In this document: positions 53,559 through 64,000 of the stretch, piece after piece
How the letters are laid out: each line of letters starts with the position of its first letter
Position numbering within the stretch: the first letter of the stretch is position 1
Assembly (NCBI GenBank): GCA_907163345.1
Contig: CAJQUN010000003.1
Span: forward strand, 4,334,108 to 4,398,107
Direction: 5' to 3'
DNA: 64,000 bases
From: Haberlea rhodopensis
Lineage: Eukaryota; Streptophyta; Magnoliopsida; Lamiales; Gesneriaceae
The notes under the pieces: generated by a model
Told to the model about the DNA's origin: nothing
Seen by the model: the letters and a program-made list of their open reading frames with translations, nothing else
The model's database searches: none
Translations under genes and position numbers: made by a program

Positions 53559-56348
53559 ATGGCTTTAAAAACTCCACCCCTCTTCTTCACGTTCATTCTC
53601 CTCTCCGCTCTCTCACTCGCCTTCTTCTTCTGGAACTCCAGCACTAATTCTGCAACTCCACTGAATCACCACATTACCCTGCCATTCAATCAAGAATCCA
53701 TCAATGTCTACATTTCACCACTCCCCAGATCCCTCAACTATGGCCTATTACAAAAATACTGGGCTTTGAAAAACGATTCAAGGGTTGGAAGCGAAGTAGA
53801 CAACGAAATGAGAAAGACACTTTTGCCTAAAGATTTTGAAAAATATCTTCCTTATCCTGAAAACCCAATAATTAAACAGTACAGCGCCGAGTACTGGATC
53901 TTGGGTGATCTGTTGGCGCCCGAGGAGGTGAAAAAAGAGTCTTTTGCGAGAAGGGTTTTCGATTACTGGGAGGCTGATGTGATTTTCGTTCCATTTTTTG
54001 CAACTTTGAGTGCTGAATTGCAGCTTGTGGTTAATAAAGGTGTGTTCAGAAAGAGGGTTGAGGAGAATGAGGATTATAAGAGACAAAGAATGGTGGTTGA
54101 TTTGGTTAGAAAGTCAGAGGCTTGGAAAAAGTCTGGTGGCAGAGATCATGTCTTTGTTCTCACTGGTAAATGTCATGTGTTTCTTACATATGTTATTGAT
54201 TTCTCCCTCTTTGTTTGATTGCCGCCCCCGCCCTGCTGCTGCTTGAAAAGCTTGCTAGTTATGATGGATTCCAATAGAGTTTATGAGGCTAATCAGGCTA
54301 TCAAGTAGCTGGTATCAAGATCATCGGACGAGGATAGGAACTAGAGATGTCAAACGGAGCGGACGGCACGAGGCACGTCACGGAGCGGCACGGCACGGCA
54401 CGGCCCGGCCCGTTTGCAAACGTGCCGTGCCGGCACGGCACGACACTGTAGCATGGGCCGTGCCGGCCCGTGGGCCAGCACGGCACGGCACGAATAGTAA
54501 AAAAAAATTTTTTTTTTTTAAAACTGGTAGCGATCGATCGCCACCTAACTGGCGATCGATCGCCCAGTTAGGTCATTAGGCAGCGATCGATCGCCAATTA
54601 GGCAGCGATCGATCGCCAGTTAGGCAGCGATCAATCGCTACACCAAAAAATTAAAAAAAAAATAAAAAAACTTGAAATGGGCCGTGCCAGCACGGCACGG
54701 CACGAAGCACGGCACGTAGGGGCCGTGCCGGGCCCGGCCCCTTGTGGAAATGGGCCGGCACGGCACGGCCCATTTTCGAAACGTGCCGGCACGATTAAAC
54801 GCCGGCACGGCCCGTTTGACACCTCTAATAGGAACCATGACCTTTGTTCGATGTGTTTACGGACATAAATACAAATCTAGAATGTGTGTAAATCAAGCAT
54901 GCATACACTACACACTCATAGAAGTGGAATAGGAATCTAAGAAGTTACTTTTAGCAATTATGACTTGTTATTATTATGTTCTTATTTGGATGTGTAGCGT
55001 GTTTGATTTTTTCTCATGCTTGTCCTTTAGCTGGATTGTGGTTATGCTAAAAATTGTGATTTGCAATATTTATCTGACTTTTCTGCTTGCTCTGCGGATT
55101 GTTTGGACATCGATTGATCTATTCTAACCGTTTAATTAGGGAACTTGGGATAAGTGTATCGCATGCATTAGTTGCTTATATTTTAGCCTCTGGATTGTCA
55201 GGTAATGTTAAAACTTGAAGCATTCTTTGGCAGACCCTGTTGCTATGTGGCATGTCAATGATGAAATTGCACCGGCAGTTCTACTTGTGGTGGATTTTGG
55301 CGGCTGGCACAGGCTCGACTCCAAATCATCCAACAAGAACTCATCTGACTTGATGATACATCACAGCCTAGTTTCACTGTTGAAAGATGTCATCGTGCCA
55401 TACTCCTATTTACTTCCAAGGCTTCACATATCAGAAAACCAGAAAAGGCGCACTCTTCTTTACTTCAAAGGAGCCAAGCATAGGCATCGGGTTAGTAATG
55501 TCCTCTTTGCTAAGAAATTGAAAATGTTGTTTCATCAATTACTGAAATAATTTTTTGAACATTCCCGAATTTATAGTTAACTTGTCTGTAAATTGTATGC
55601 TTCCGCTGAGCTACAATGCCCTTCTTGAAACGTCTATCTTAAGAGCATTTGTTTCCTTGCTCACGGTTGCCTCTGCAACTATCTTTTTTGCTGATATTCA
55701 TGCTTTATGTACTGGTCAATCAATTCCTTTCACTTATTGCAATCTATTAGCCTCATCCGAAACTTCTCTCTATCAACTTATTCTCGCTATCTGTAGGGTG
55801 GACTTGTTCGAGAAAAAATATGGGATTTACTAGTTAATGAACCTGGAGTCATCATTGAAGAAGGCTTCCCCAATGCCGCTGGCAAGGAGCAGTCAATAAA
55901 GGGAATGAGGACATCAGAATTCTGTTTGCACCCAGCAGGAGATACACCTACATCATGTAGGCTTTTTGATGCCATCCAGAGTCTCTGTATACCAGTTATT
56001 GTCAGTGACAACGTAGAGCTCCCATTCGAAGGAATGGTGGATTATTCTGAATTTTCGGTTTTTGTAGCTGTTAGTGACGCTCTCAGGCCTAATTGGCTCG
56101 TGGGTCATCTAAGAAATTATTCCAACAAACAGAAGGATAGGTATCGCAAAAATATGGCTAAGGTCCAACAAATCTTCCAGTATGATAATGGCTTTCCCGG
56201 TGGTGTAGGTCCTACACTGTTGGATGGTGCAGTCAATCACATATGGAAAAAGGTACATGGAAAACTGCCGATGATCAAAGAAGCTATCATGCGAGAAAGG
56301 AGAAAACCTCCAGGTGTTTCAGTACCACTTCGCTGTCACTGCATTTGA
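53559..56348 (+). CDS. Exostosin-family (GT47) glycosyltransferase
   Basis: Three exons (53559-54165, 55234-55490, 55797-56348) join in phase into 471 residues. A single N-terminal membrane anchor (about residues 8-26) precedes a lumenal GT47 domain, the plan of a Golgi type II glycosyltransferase. Typical segments are SINVYISPLPRSLNYGLL, RRVFDYWEADVIFVPFFATL, DPVAMWHVNDEIAPAVLLVV, VIVPYSYLLPRLHI and RTLLYFKGAKHRHR. The nucleotide-sugar end has FCLHPAGDTPTSCRLFDAIQ and IPVIVSDNVELPFE. The family builds cell-wall polysaccharides such as pectin arabinan, xyloglucan and xylan. The relatives I recall (ARAD1-like, At1g34270) are putative arabinosyltransferases, but the substrate cannot be read from sequence. 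Intron 1 carries a hAT MITE with its target duplication. The gene is convergent with the FAB1 gene. Confidence 0.9.
54334..54835. mobile_element. hAT MITE in intron 1 of the GT47 gene, target duplication ATAGGAAC
   Basis: ATAGGAAC at 54334-54341 and 54828-54835 exactly flanks a 486-base element (54342-54827). Its ends are inverted repeats: TAGAGATGTCAAACGG on the left and TAGAGGTGTCAAACGG as the reverse complement of the right end. Subterminal arrays of GGCACGGCACGGC-type GC-rich motifs lie inside each end. The centre (54530-54640) is a separate array of GCGATCGATCGC palindromes. There is no coding capacity. It is unrelated in its ends to the other hAT elements of the window. Confidence 0.92.
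54528..54642. repeat. GCGATCGATCGC palindrome array in the hAT MITE core
   Basis: Four exact copies and one variant (GCGATCAATCGC) are separated by spacers of about 9-16 bases built on CAGTTAGG or CAATTAGG. The palindrome is the one that fills the gypsy LTR arrays, but the spacers differ, so the two arrays were not simply copied as blocks. Confidence 0.9.
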
Positions 56349-57483
56349 ACACGTTATATTTTTATCATTTTTTTCAAAATTTCTCTTATTTTTCATCATA
56401 CTCAATACTGTCTTATTTACCTATCCACTCAGATGAGTATATTTTTCGTTAAAATTCACAGAAACTTCATTTCGTTATATGTGTGTGTCTCGATTGCTAT
56501 AAATACAGCATATTTATTCAGTTATAGTAACTGTGCAATTATGTCCTCAATATCTGGTTACTTACAACTGCAACCATGTTGGGCTGCAGAGTTAATATTG
56601 GTGATTGTTTAATTTTCCCAAGTTGTAAAAAAGAATCACGTTAAAGGGAACCATGGTGCAGATAATGATGGCAACCCCATTGAAAGGAAGACTTCACTTC
56701 AAATGAAACCCGTGCCATATTACAGATTCAAACTTTGATTCTGACCCTGATTTTGACCCTAAATCACCTCCATGACTGATGAATCATGTTTAATGTTTTC
56801 ACTACTTAACCCAGTTTACATAAATAAACTAGTACAAACCTCCATCTTTACACGGCCTAAGTTTCATTACGTGGAGAGATATTCAGAGACACGTGCCAAG
56901 AAAAACAAGGTATGTGTCTGAACAGATTTTCGTATTCGAAGGTTTAACTTTATTTGATGCTACCCCTAAGGGTGTAGGGGCATCGCCCTTAGGGGTGCAT
57001 CTCACCAATGATTTGGTATTTGGTATCTTTCATTGAAAGTTCTGCATACATAGAATTATCACATGTATTATCAAAACAAGAAGTATTCAAACAGCATATG
57101 AATGTTCAAAGTTTAAGAAATACATTAACGATGATACTTTTGAGGCAAGTAATCAACACAAGTTGTTGAGTTACAAATATCTTTTTACAGTTACTCGTAT
57201 GAATGCAAAAAAGAAAAGGGGAAAAAAAGTATATGTGCAACCTATCATAGGAATAGCAAAAAACACCCTCAGAACTTTGCTGAAAAATAGTAGCAGGATG
57301 AGAGGGGACCTACGATTCTGTGATCAACTATGTACAATATAAGAAGATATAACAAAAGCCAGTCCCTTGAAAAAATTAAGATATATTTTTTCTACCATAA
57401 TGGGAAGATTTCACAAAAACAGAGTAATCTCTCCATTGCTGTTGAAATTCATCGTCAAGATCTTTCATTTGGGACTTCATGAG
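56349..57483. other. Region between convergent 3' ends of the GT47 and FAB1 genes
   Basis: It should contain both 3' UTRs. A clear hairpin (56957-56999) lies in the middle. I see no gene. Confidence 0.5.
56957..56999. repeat. Short hairpin between two convergent genes
   Basis: An 11-base perfect stem (ACCCCTAAGGG at 56962-56972 and CCCTTAGGGGT at 56986-56996) is extended outward by GATGC and GCATC with one mismatch. It may be the trace of a tiny foldback element. Confidence 0.5.
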
Positions 57484-60400
57484 TCAAGGACCATTTTCCT
57501 CAACAGGGCCACACAGTTTGCAAGGTTTAGATCTTCGGGAACACCAGTGTTCCGGTACACTCAAAAAGTATGTATCGATGAACTTTCTAAATCTCTTTTT
57601 GTATTCTTTGGGAGATATGATAGTTGGCAAATGGTTCTTACGAACAACAAGTGAAGATTTAACCCAATTCTCGATTTGCTTGTCCCAAGTATACTGCCTG
57701 AGACAGTCTATGATCCCACAGACCAGTTTACGACCTTGAGTATCCACTCCCACTAGAAGAGAATAATCCATCACATTGATTGACTGAAAAGTTATCAAAC
57801 ATTAAGTCAGGCCATTTATTAGCCAGTACATGATAGCAACTAAAATGAAGTTGGAAAATTGAGTAACTCACATTGAGAAAATTTGTGTCGTTATACACAG
57901 CCCGCTGCAGATTCCTCTTTGATTTTCTACTCACATAGAGAGGTGAAACATTCATATCATTAACAAAATTCTGATCCAAAAGAACATCTCCTGAACCCTT
58001 ATCAGCGGCGGTAAATCGAGCATGTAAAGCTCCTTTAAGATCATACTGCCTAGCTATATGTCGACCAAATGAAAGATTCTCCATCACCAGGAGATCATGT
58101 CTGGCCTCCTTTCCGTTCTTTGTCGGTCGAATGGTGACCTAAAAGATTTTAGATTGTTCAGAATGAGTTAGAAAAGAAAAAGTTAGTTTATAAACAGCTC
58201 TATAAGAACAATGAAATGATGGTTGCTAGGACCAGGACAAAAGAAAATATCATTCACCTCATAGAGACCGAGAATTTTAGCAAGACAGGTCTGGTTTCCC
58301 AGTTCATAGCACTGGTTCATGTATTCAAAGTAGTTCGGAGCGAATTTCATGAAAGAATCAAATTCCGTCCTCTTAATTTCCTTAATAATAAAACGATCAT
58401 CTAATGTTTTAGCAAAGAAAGATTTACTCTTTCCACCTTTGGCATCCCAGTTCCTACAGCGGCTTAGAGAAGCAATATAGTCGATTTCAGAGGTACAACA
58501 CCGATCCCGCAATTGATGAAACTGGCTTGCATATAAATTTATAACCGAGTATTTACGCTTCCCATGATTTTTCCCCAAACCCAAAGAAACTTGTGGGTGG
58601 CCAGCACCATAAGAAACTAATGAATCCAACAAATCTAAACCATCAAAACTTGATGAATGTAAATATTCTGAGGAAATGGCTAGTGGAGATTGAATGCTTT
58701 CGGAATCAGAGGAACCAAATGAAGACCAATGAGAATTTAAAGAGAATGTTCGAGTCATGCTCTGAGAACTCTCGCTTGACTTCGCATCCATTCCTCTCTC
58801 TTTCCAAGCATCCTCTTTTAGATCCTCCGATACGGTAGCTCGATCATTCAAAAATGTCAGAGCACAAGCTATGATGCTTGACAATTCATCCTCATAATCA
58901 GTCACGATATAGTCATTTGTACCAAGAGGAATGTGCAGTCGAGAACCTTCATCAGCAATCAATTTCTGAGCCGTAGATTCCGCAGCATGGCTGTTTAAAG
59001 ATTCAAATTTTGGCAAGTACCCTCTCTGAATATCCTCCATGTATTCACGTCGAATGTCTGAAAATGGAGCCCATATCCAACCTCCATCAGTTTCTAGGTT
59101 AGATGACACAGATAGATTGCGGCTACCTTTTAGAGAATTGTTTGCATCAGAGCCAGTGCAGGATTCAACTTCAGTAGCAATCGACATTGTCTTATCAAAA
59201 CTGTCCTCTCCATAGTTTCCCTTAACATCATCAATACGATCTCCGGAAGTAGGTTTCACCAAGATATCAGGAACCTCTGATCCTTTTTCATCCACTTCAT
59301 ATATGGAGCATGAATGATCTCCTGAAAATCCTTCAAGCTGTCCACGAATTGGAATATCTTTAATTTCAAACTCATTGGCATCATTAGATGGATCCAACTT
59401 TGTTTCAGCTCCCCAAGTATTTTCGGGAGGACTGTCAGAATTTTCAACAGCAATCTCAGTCGTACCGAGTTCTTCTCCAGCAATTGCATCTTCTTGGAGT
59501 AAATGTTTGGTTGATTGTAAGTTAATTGATTCGGTATCTACCATCTTAAGATCAGATGAGAGTAATGCATGTAGTCTTTGATCCCATAGACAGGATTCAA
59601 GCAAAAGCTCCATACGTAGTCGATTCAAACTCAGAATTTTAAATACATTATCTCCATTGCTTCCATTCTTCACAGAATCTTGAATGTCAACCTAATTATG
59701 CATTTGCACAACCAAGAAAAAACAATAAATGGCGCTATTACGCTTTCTTAACAATAAGATAGTAAAGAAATACAGATTAAAACTAAGTTTAAGAAAGTGT
59801 AGTTGAAAAACCTGTTTATGGCCACTCTCATCTCTTCTTAATTGTTTATGAAAGATAAAATCGTTCTAACGACATAACTCTTAGAAAATCACTGTTTTTT
59901 TGGGTCTACAACGGCAAAACAAAATATCACTGAACCACGATATCAATCAACAATTTACTAGGCTACAAATAAACCTTTTATACTGGAAATTTGAGGCAGG
60001 TATGAGAAAATACCAACATAAACAACTAAACTTTAATTCATAAATAACATTTGGAAAAAACAAAACTAATATAAAATAGTGGATATTGCTTTCCATTTTC
60101 CAAATGCAAATACTTGTCTGCAGAGTATACACTGTCATATCACAATAAATAGGATATCGTCTTAATTCGTGCTTCGTTACTATACTTCTTTGTGAACCTT
60201 CTACCACATAATAAAAGATTATAAATAAAATTTAAAAAAAAATAGCAGATGATAACCTCAAATTGAGATTTTTCCCCCTTCAACATCTCCACAATATCAG
60301 AAAATTTCTTGCCTGATCCTTGAATGTTCAAAGTTACGCCAGAATATCGAGTTCCTATATCCTTCAAAGACTCTTCAATGTCACGGAACATTGAAATCCC

Positions 60401-63400
60401 TTTCAAGTACACCTGCACGAGTGAAATGAAACATTTGAATTAAAAACCATAGATCACAGATTCATGGACAAGGATACAAAGGCATATTATTTATAGCCAT
60501 TCATACTTCCTCGAAATCTCTATTAAGAAACTCTCCTCTAACAGAACAGCTGAACTCCAGCTTCTGAGGTGGCAGAGAAACTGAATACGTTGCAACTGGG
60601 GAGTACTTAAACATGGCAATCATGGGGCCTAATCTGCAAGTTAGCCAGAACAAGAATAATGTGGTAAAATTACAAAATAAATCAGGGAGCAAACAAGGAT
60701 AGAAAATATAAAATGATAAATGAGTTACAGAATTGGCCACGTCTAGTTCTTTTTTGTTTTTGTTTTTTTTTTTTAAAAATCCACATCTAGTTTCTAAAAG
60801 GCTATTGTTGAGCAACAATACAAAGTACCATGATAAGGGGTGGAATTTCAAAACCGATACAAAGATAATGACAATAATAAAAAAAAGGGAAAAATACATA
60901 AAACATCTTATAGTTTGGTCCAAGTTTCACTTTGCAACAATTGTTTGAAAAACTACAGTTTACATCCTCAACTTTTATTAATTGTAACATTTTGCATCCT
61001 CTTATCTCGATTTTGTATTTTTATCAAAAATTTATTGTTGCATTTGATCATCAGCTTACATACTCAAACTTAGATCCATTTAAGCTAGTTATTCCAAATG
61101 TTTAGAAAACAAAAATAATATTTTTAGTATCGAAATTCTCTAATTAACAACTACGGAAAATGAAATTTCGGGACACCCCAAAAATTTATTTTGACTTTTT
61201 AAGGATTTGCAATTGCTAGTTTAAGTGGCTCTAAGTTTGAATATGTAAGGGGATGATGAAATGCATATATAAATTTTCGATAAAAACACAAAATGGAATC
61301 AAGATGATGAAAAATGTTACAATTCATGAAAGTCGAGGATGTAAAATGTAATTGTTCAAACAATGGTTGCAAAGTGAAATTTGGACCAAACTATAGGATG
61401 TTTTTGGTAATTTTCCCTAAAAAAAAAGTGCAAACTTTGAATAGGAGACAACAATCTCCTCCGACACATCACTGGAGATAATAAGTGTCGCTATGAAAAT
61501 GAAAATAATGACACTAAACCTAAGGAATAGCACAACTAATAGCCTTTTAACAATTGTTAGAAATTTTCCATACCCAAAGAAGTAGATGAAATCTCTATCA
61601 AAAGAATGACCACAGCTGGATAGACTACGGAATGAAGATTGGTTCGCAAAACTGAGCTCCAAAAACTTTCCGAATGATAGACCTCGTGCGTCAGAGGATA
61701 TCAACACCCTTTTCGTAGATTTTGAGTTTCCATCATGCAGTTTACACCGACCACAGCGACTCCACATCCAAAGCTTGCCTTCAGTTTCCCCAGGAAGTTT
61801 TCTTTCAGTGGGAAGAAGTCTAACTTGGATAGTGAGTTGCTTATTATGGTGTGCATAGTAGTACAGGTGAGCCTCAGGGTGTTCACCACAAGTCTTACAC
61901 TGGAGTGTCTGTACATAAAATTTTATACACAGTTTACGACAAAAACAAGGCACATGTTTATACAAGTCAAATCAAGAAATTACACAGAGAAATTTCGAAG
62001 GACCAATTTGGTGATAAAAACACTTCAATTAATTCGACAGAGTAAAATATCAGGTTCAAACAAAAGGATACTGTCATCCGAAAACAACTTCAAAGACCAA
62101 CGGATGCAAATAACTAAGTGTTGAGAATATTGGTAAAGCAGGGTAATGCCACTAGGGGAAAACATGGCGAAATAAGGAAGAATTGTTCACAACTATGTCT
62201 TGAATTACTCTATTGTTTTCATTTAGCAAGCATATCATACCATATATTAAAACTTAGTCGTAAACTTAATATAGGAATTATTAAAACCACTACAAATCCA
62301 TGAGACAATGGATTCAAATTTCAATAGAACTTAGCCTCCTTCTCGAAGAAACGAGCTTAAAAATCATTGAAATTGTAAAATAGCAAGCAACCTTCTAAAG
62401 CTAAGGGTTTATGCTGCCATCCATCTAGTGTCTCTAACATTTTCTAGGTCAAGTGAAACACCACTGCATGAGAGAGAAAAAAACGTGTTCACCATGCAAC
62501 CTTGAAAATGTCAGAACAAAGTTCTAACAAAAAATGAACTCAAAATCAGAACATTAATTTTTAATTAACCAGTCGAAGTAAAATTATCCCGCAAAAATCA
62601 TAAACATCATTGATAATTGTAAAATGGAAACAAACCTTCTAGAGCATCTAACATGTTCTCGGTTAAGTGAAATGACATTGCATGAGTGGAAGGGAAAAAA
62701 AAGCGTGCACAATGCAACCTTGAAAATGTCAAACAAAGTTCTAACAACAAACTTGAACTCAAAATTAGAATACGTTTAACTAACCAGTCGAAGCAAATTA
62801 TCCCGCAAAAAATTTCCAAGAGGAACATCGAAACTCCTGTAAAACTTGATATGAGAAAAATGACTCTGCTCACAAACGGTCCCTCTTGAAGTATTGCGAC
62901 TGGACATCAAGACTAAAATACTCTCAGAATCCAATACTGAGCTTATCTCATCCTTATTGTGCATTTGCTCTTCAGCACCATCACTTAGGTTTTGAGTATC
63001 TGGAGATTCTGGCATATACGGCTGCTCATGGTTAAGCAAATTGTCCCCCTCAGATATAACCTCATGCTTAGTATCACAGTGGTCGACCACATTAGAGTCA
63101 AAAGCAATCTGAATATCAATTTCAGATTGACCATCCTCATTTCTTCCATTGGAATCATGTGAAGTGGGCTTACTAAGAGAAGAGTCAGTGAAACAAGGAA
63201 AGCTATCATCCATAACTTTTTGAATAGATGTTGAGTCAGTGAAACAAGGAAAGCTATCATCCATAACTTTTTGAATAGATGTTGAAAGAGTTAATCCCGG
63301 ATATATTTCCGTGCTGTAAGGCTCACATGACAGTGGAGAATTTTCTTCTGACAGGGGGATTGGATCATGAGAACCAGTTCCCTGTATCCAATCAGAGATA

Positions 63401-63666
63401 GGTATATCAAGAGTCAATGACTTATCAACTTTTGCATCAGATTCATTTTGGGAAGAAATGGTGCTCTCGTCATGGCTAGCAGATGTCAATTTATTATTGG
63501 TGAGTGCTAGATCCACCACTTCACTGGGAGAAAATGTGGAAAACATTGTTCTCTGGTCTATAAGAAAAGATGTCTCAAGGATTAAATGATATGCCATGAC
63601 AACTGCACAACGGACCACACATTTAATCCTTTTCAATTCATCGCTGTTAGCTCCCATCAGCAGAAT
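57484..63666 (-). CDS. FAB1: FAB1/PIKfyve-type 1-phosphatidylinositol-3-phosphate 5-kinase, C-terminal part (N-terminus beyond the window)
   Basis: Seven exons on the minus strand (63666-62785, 61908-61574, 60633-60507, 60412-60257, 59691-58258, 58138-57872, 57783-57484) join in phase into 1,166 residues ending at a stop. The enzyme converts PtdIns3P to PtdIns(3,5)P2 on endosomes and vacuoles. The first exon starts inside the TCP-1-like domain (DELKRIKCVV, AYHLILETSFL). The conserved cysteine-rich region follows (CKTCGEHPEAHLYYYAHHNK, GKLWMWSRCGRC, LSFGKFLELSF). The kinase has the ATP-site lysine in RFIIKEIKRTEF, then YDLKGALHARF, SINVMDYSLLVGVD and the activation segment ISPKEYKKRFRKF. The remaining 300 or so N-terminal residues lie to the right of position 64000. 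The total would suit FAB1D (about 1,450 residues), and the neighbouring GT47 gene also points to the At1g34260 region. A 17-residue tandem duplication and a duplicated exon edge are noted separately. Confidence 0.92.
62358..62820. repeat. Tandem duplication across an exon-intron boundary of the FAB1 gene
   Basis: A unit of about 235 bases is present twice: 62358-62598 (diverged) and about 62599-62820. The right copy includes the last 36 bases of the 63666-62785 exon and its splice donor. The left copy has TTAACCAGTCGAAGTAAAATTATCCCGC, the same boundary with substitutions and an inserted base. It lies in the intron and no longer reads in frame. Confidence 0.75.
63193..63294 (-). repeat. 51-bp exact tandem duplication in the FAB1 coding region
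   Basis: Within the large exon a 17-residue unit (STSIQKVMDDSFPCFTD) occurs twice in a row and keeps the frame. The two DNA copies look identical, so the duplication is recent. It lies in the low-complexity acidic region between the TCP-1-like and cysteine-rich domains. Confidence 0.85.
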
Positions 63667-64000
63667 CTGTGCAATGCAAATTGTATTAGTTTATTGACTT
63701 GATTTAATAAAAGAAAGTCTTTGATTAAAATGAGACGACACCACAACATGACCCATACAGGAAAAGGAGTCCAGGTAAGCTAGTACGAACTGAAAAGTGA
63801 TGATATTATTCAAAATATTATTGGAAACATCCAGTTTCTAAGTGTTTGACTAGTAACATCTAAACCCTAGTGTTTCGCATAATGATTTACTGGTTTCTAA
63901 CGCATTCTGTCATCTTATTTTTCCAAAAGTTATGAACAGGAGATCATTTAGTGTATATAATTTATTGGTGTAGTGCCCATAAGGTATTTTATTACACCAA
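63667..64000 (-). other. Intron of the FAB1 gene at the window edge
   Basis: An acceptor (TTGCACAG on the minus strand) ends at 63667. I find no further exon up to 64000, so the next upstream exon lies outside. Confidence 0.55.

Noticed and set aside
54283..54868. Open frames rich in Arg, His, Gly and Ala on both strands
   Set aside because: They come from the GGCACGGCACGGC subterminal repeats of the hAT MITE in an intron.
1..64000. tRNA, rRNA, organelle-derived DNA and bacterial operons
   Set aside because: I looked for these on both strands and saw no convincing case. A tRNA scan and organelle genome alignment would be the decisive tests.

Overview
The window is nuclear DNA from a flowering plant, almost certainly a eudicot. 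It is AT-rich, its genes are split by GT-AG introns, and it carries plastid- and membrane-targeted plant proteins and plant-type transposons (Tekay/Del-like gypsy, copia, hAT, LINE, MITEs). The species cannot be told from the sequence. All gene models below were joined by hand from splice signals, reading phase and family knowledge. Where phase is stated, the exons join without leaving the frame.

Genes from left to right are: a PMEI-domain protein (minus, 2168-2824); an LRR receptor-like kinase with a degenerate kinase domain (plus, 6425-9490); the plastid pyruvate dehydrogenase E2 subunit (minus, 10216-12919); the thylakoid TPR protein PYG7 (plus, 14067-16996); a GRAS transcription factor (plus, 24510-25931); a NIPA-type magnesium transporter (plus, 27687-31104); an F-box protein (minus, 33327-34562) with a decayed paralogue beside it; a small conserved protein with one frameshift (plus, 51794-52109); an exostosin/GT47 glycosyltransferase (plus, 53559-56348); and the 3' two-thirds or more of a FAB1-type PtdIns3P 5-kinase (minus, 57484-63666, continuing past the right edge). 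From memory, five of these families (RLK, E2, NIPA, GT47, FAB1) match genes At1g34420, At1g34430, At1g34470, At1g34270 and At1g34260 of Arabidopsis chromosome 1. If so, this is a conserved gene block that transposons have stretched and broken up.

Mobile DNA fills the middle. A hAT element (18580-21444) has an 8-bp target duplication and one frameshift in its transposase. Derived or related hAT MITEs lie at about 5674-6037, 13420-13863, 37151-37569 and 54342-54827. A decayed copia element (37752-41678) carries a nested solo LTR (39115-40792). A very young, apparently intact chromodomain gypsy element (42493-51528) has 2.1-kb LTRs that appear to differ by a single base. The copia and gypsy elements both seem to sit inside the 5'-UTR intron of the small conserved gene, enlarging that intron from about 1 kb to about 14 kb.

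The most unusual signal is an array of the 12-bp palindrome GCGATCGATCGC. It occurs eight times in each gypsy LTR and again, five times, in an unrelated hAT MITE inside the glycosyltransferase intron. I found no CRISPR, tRNA or rRNA genes, and no previously undescribed gene system that I could defend.
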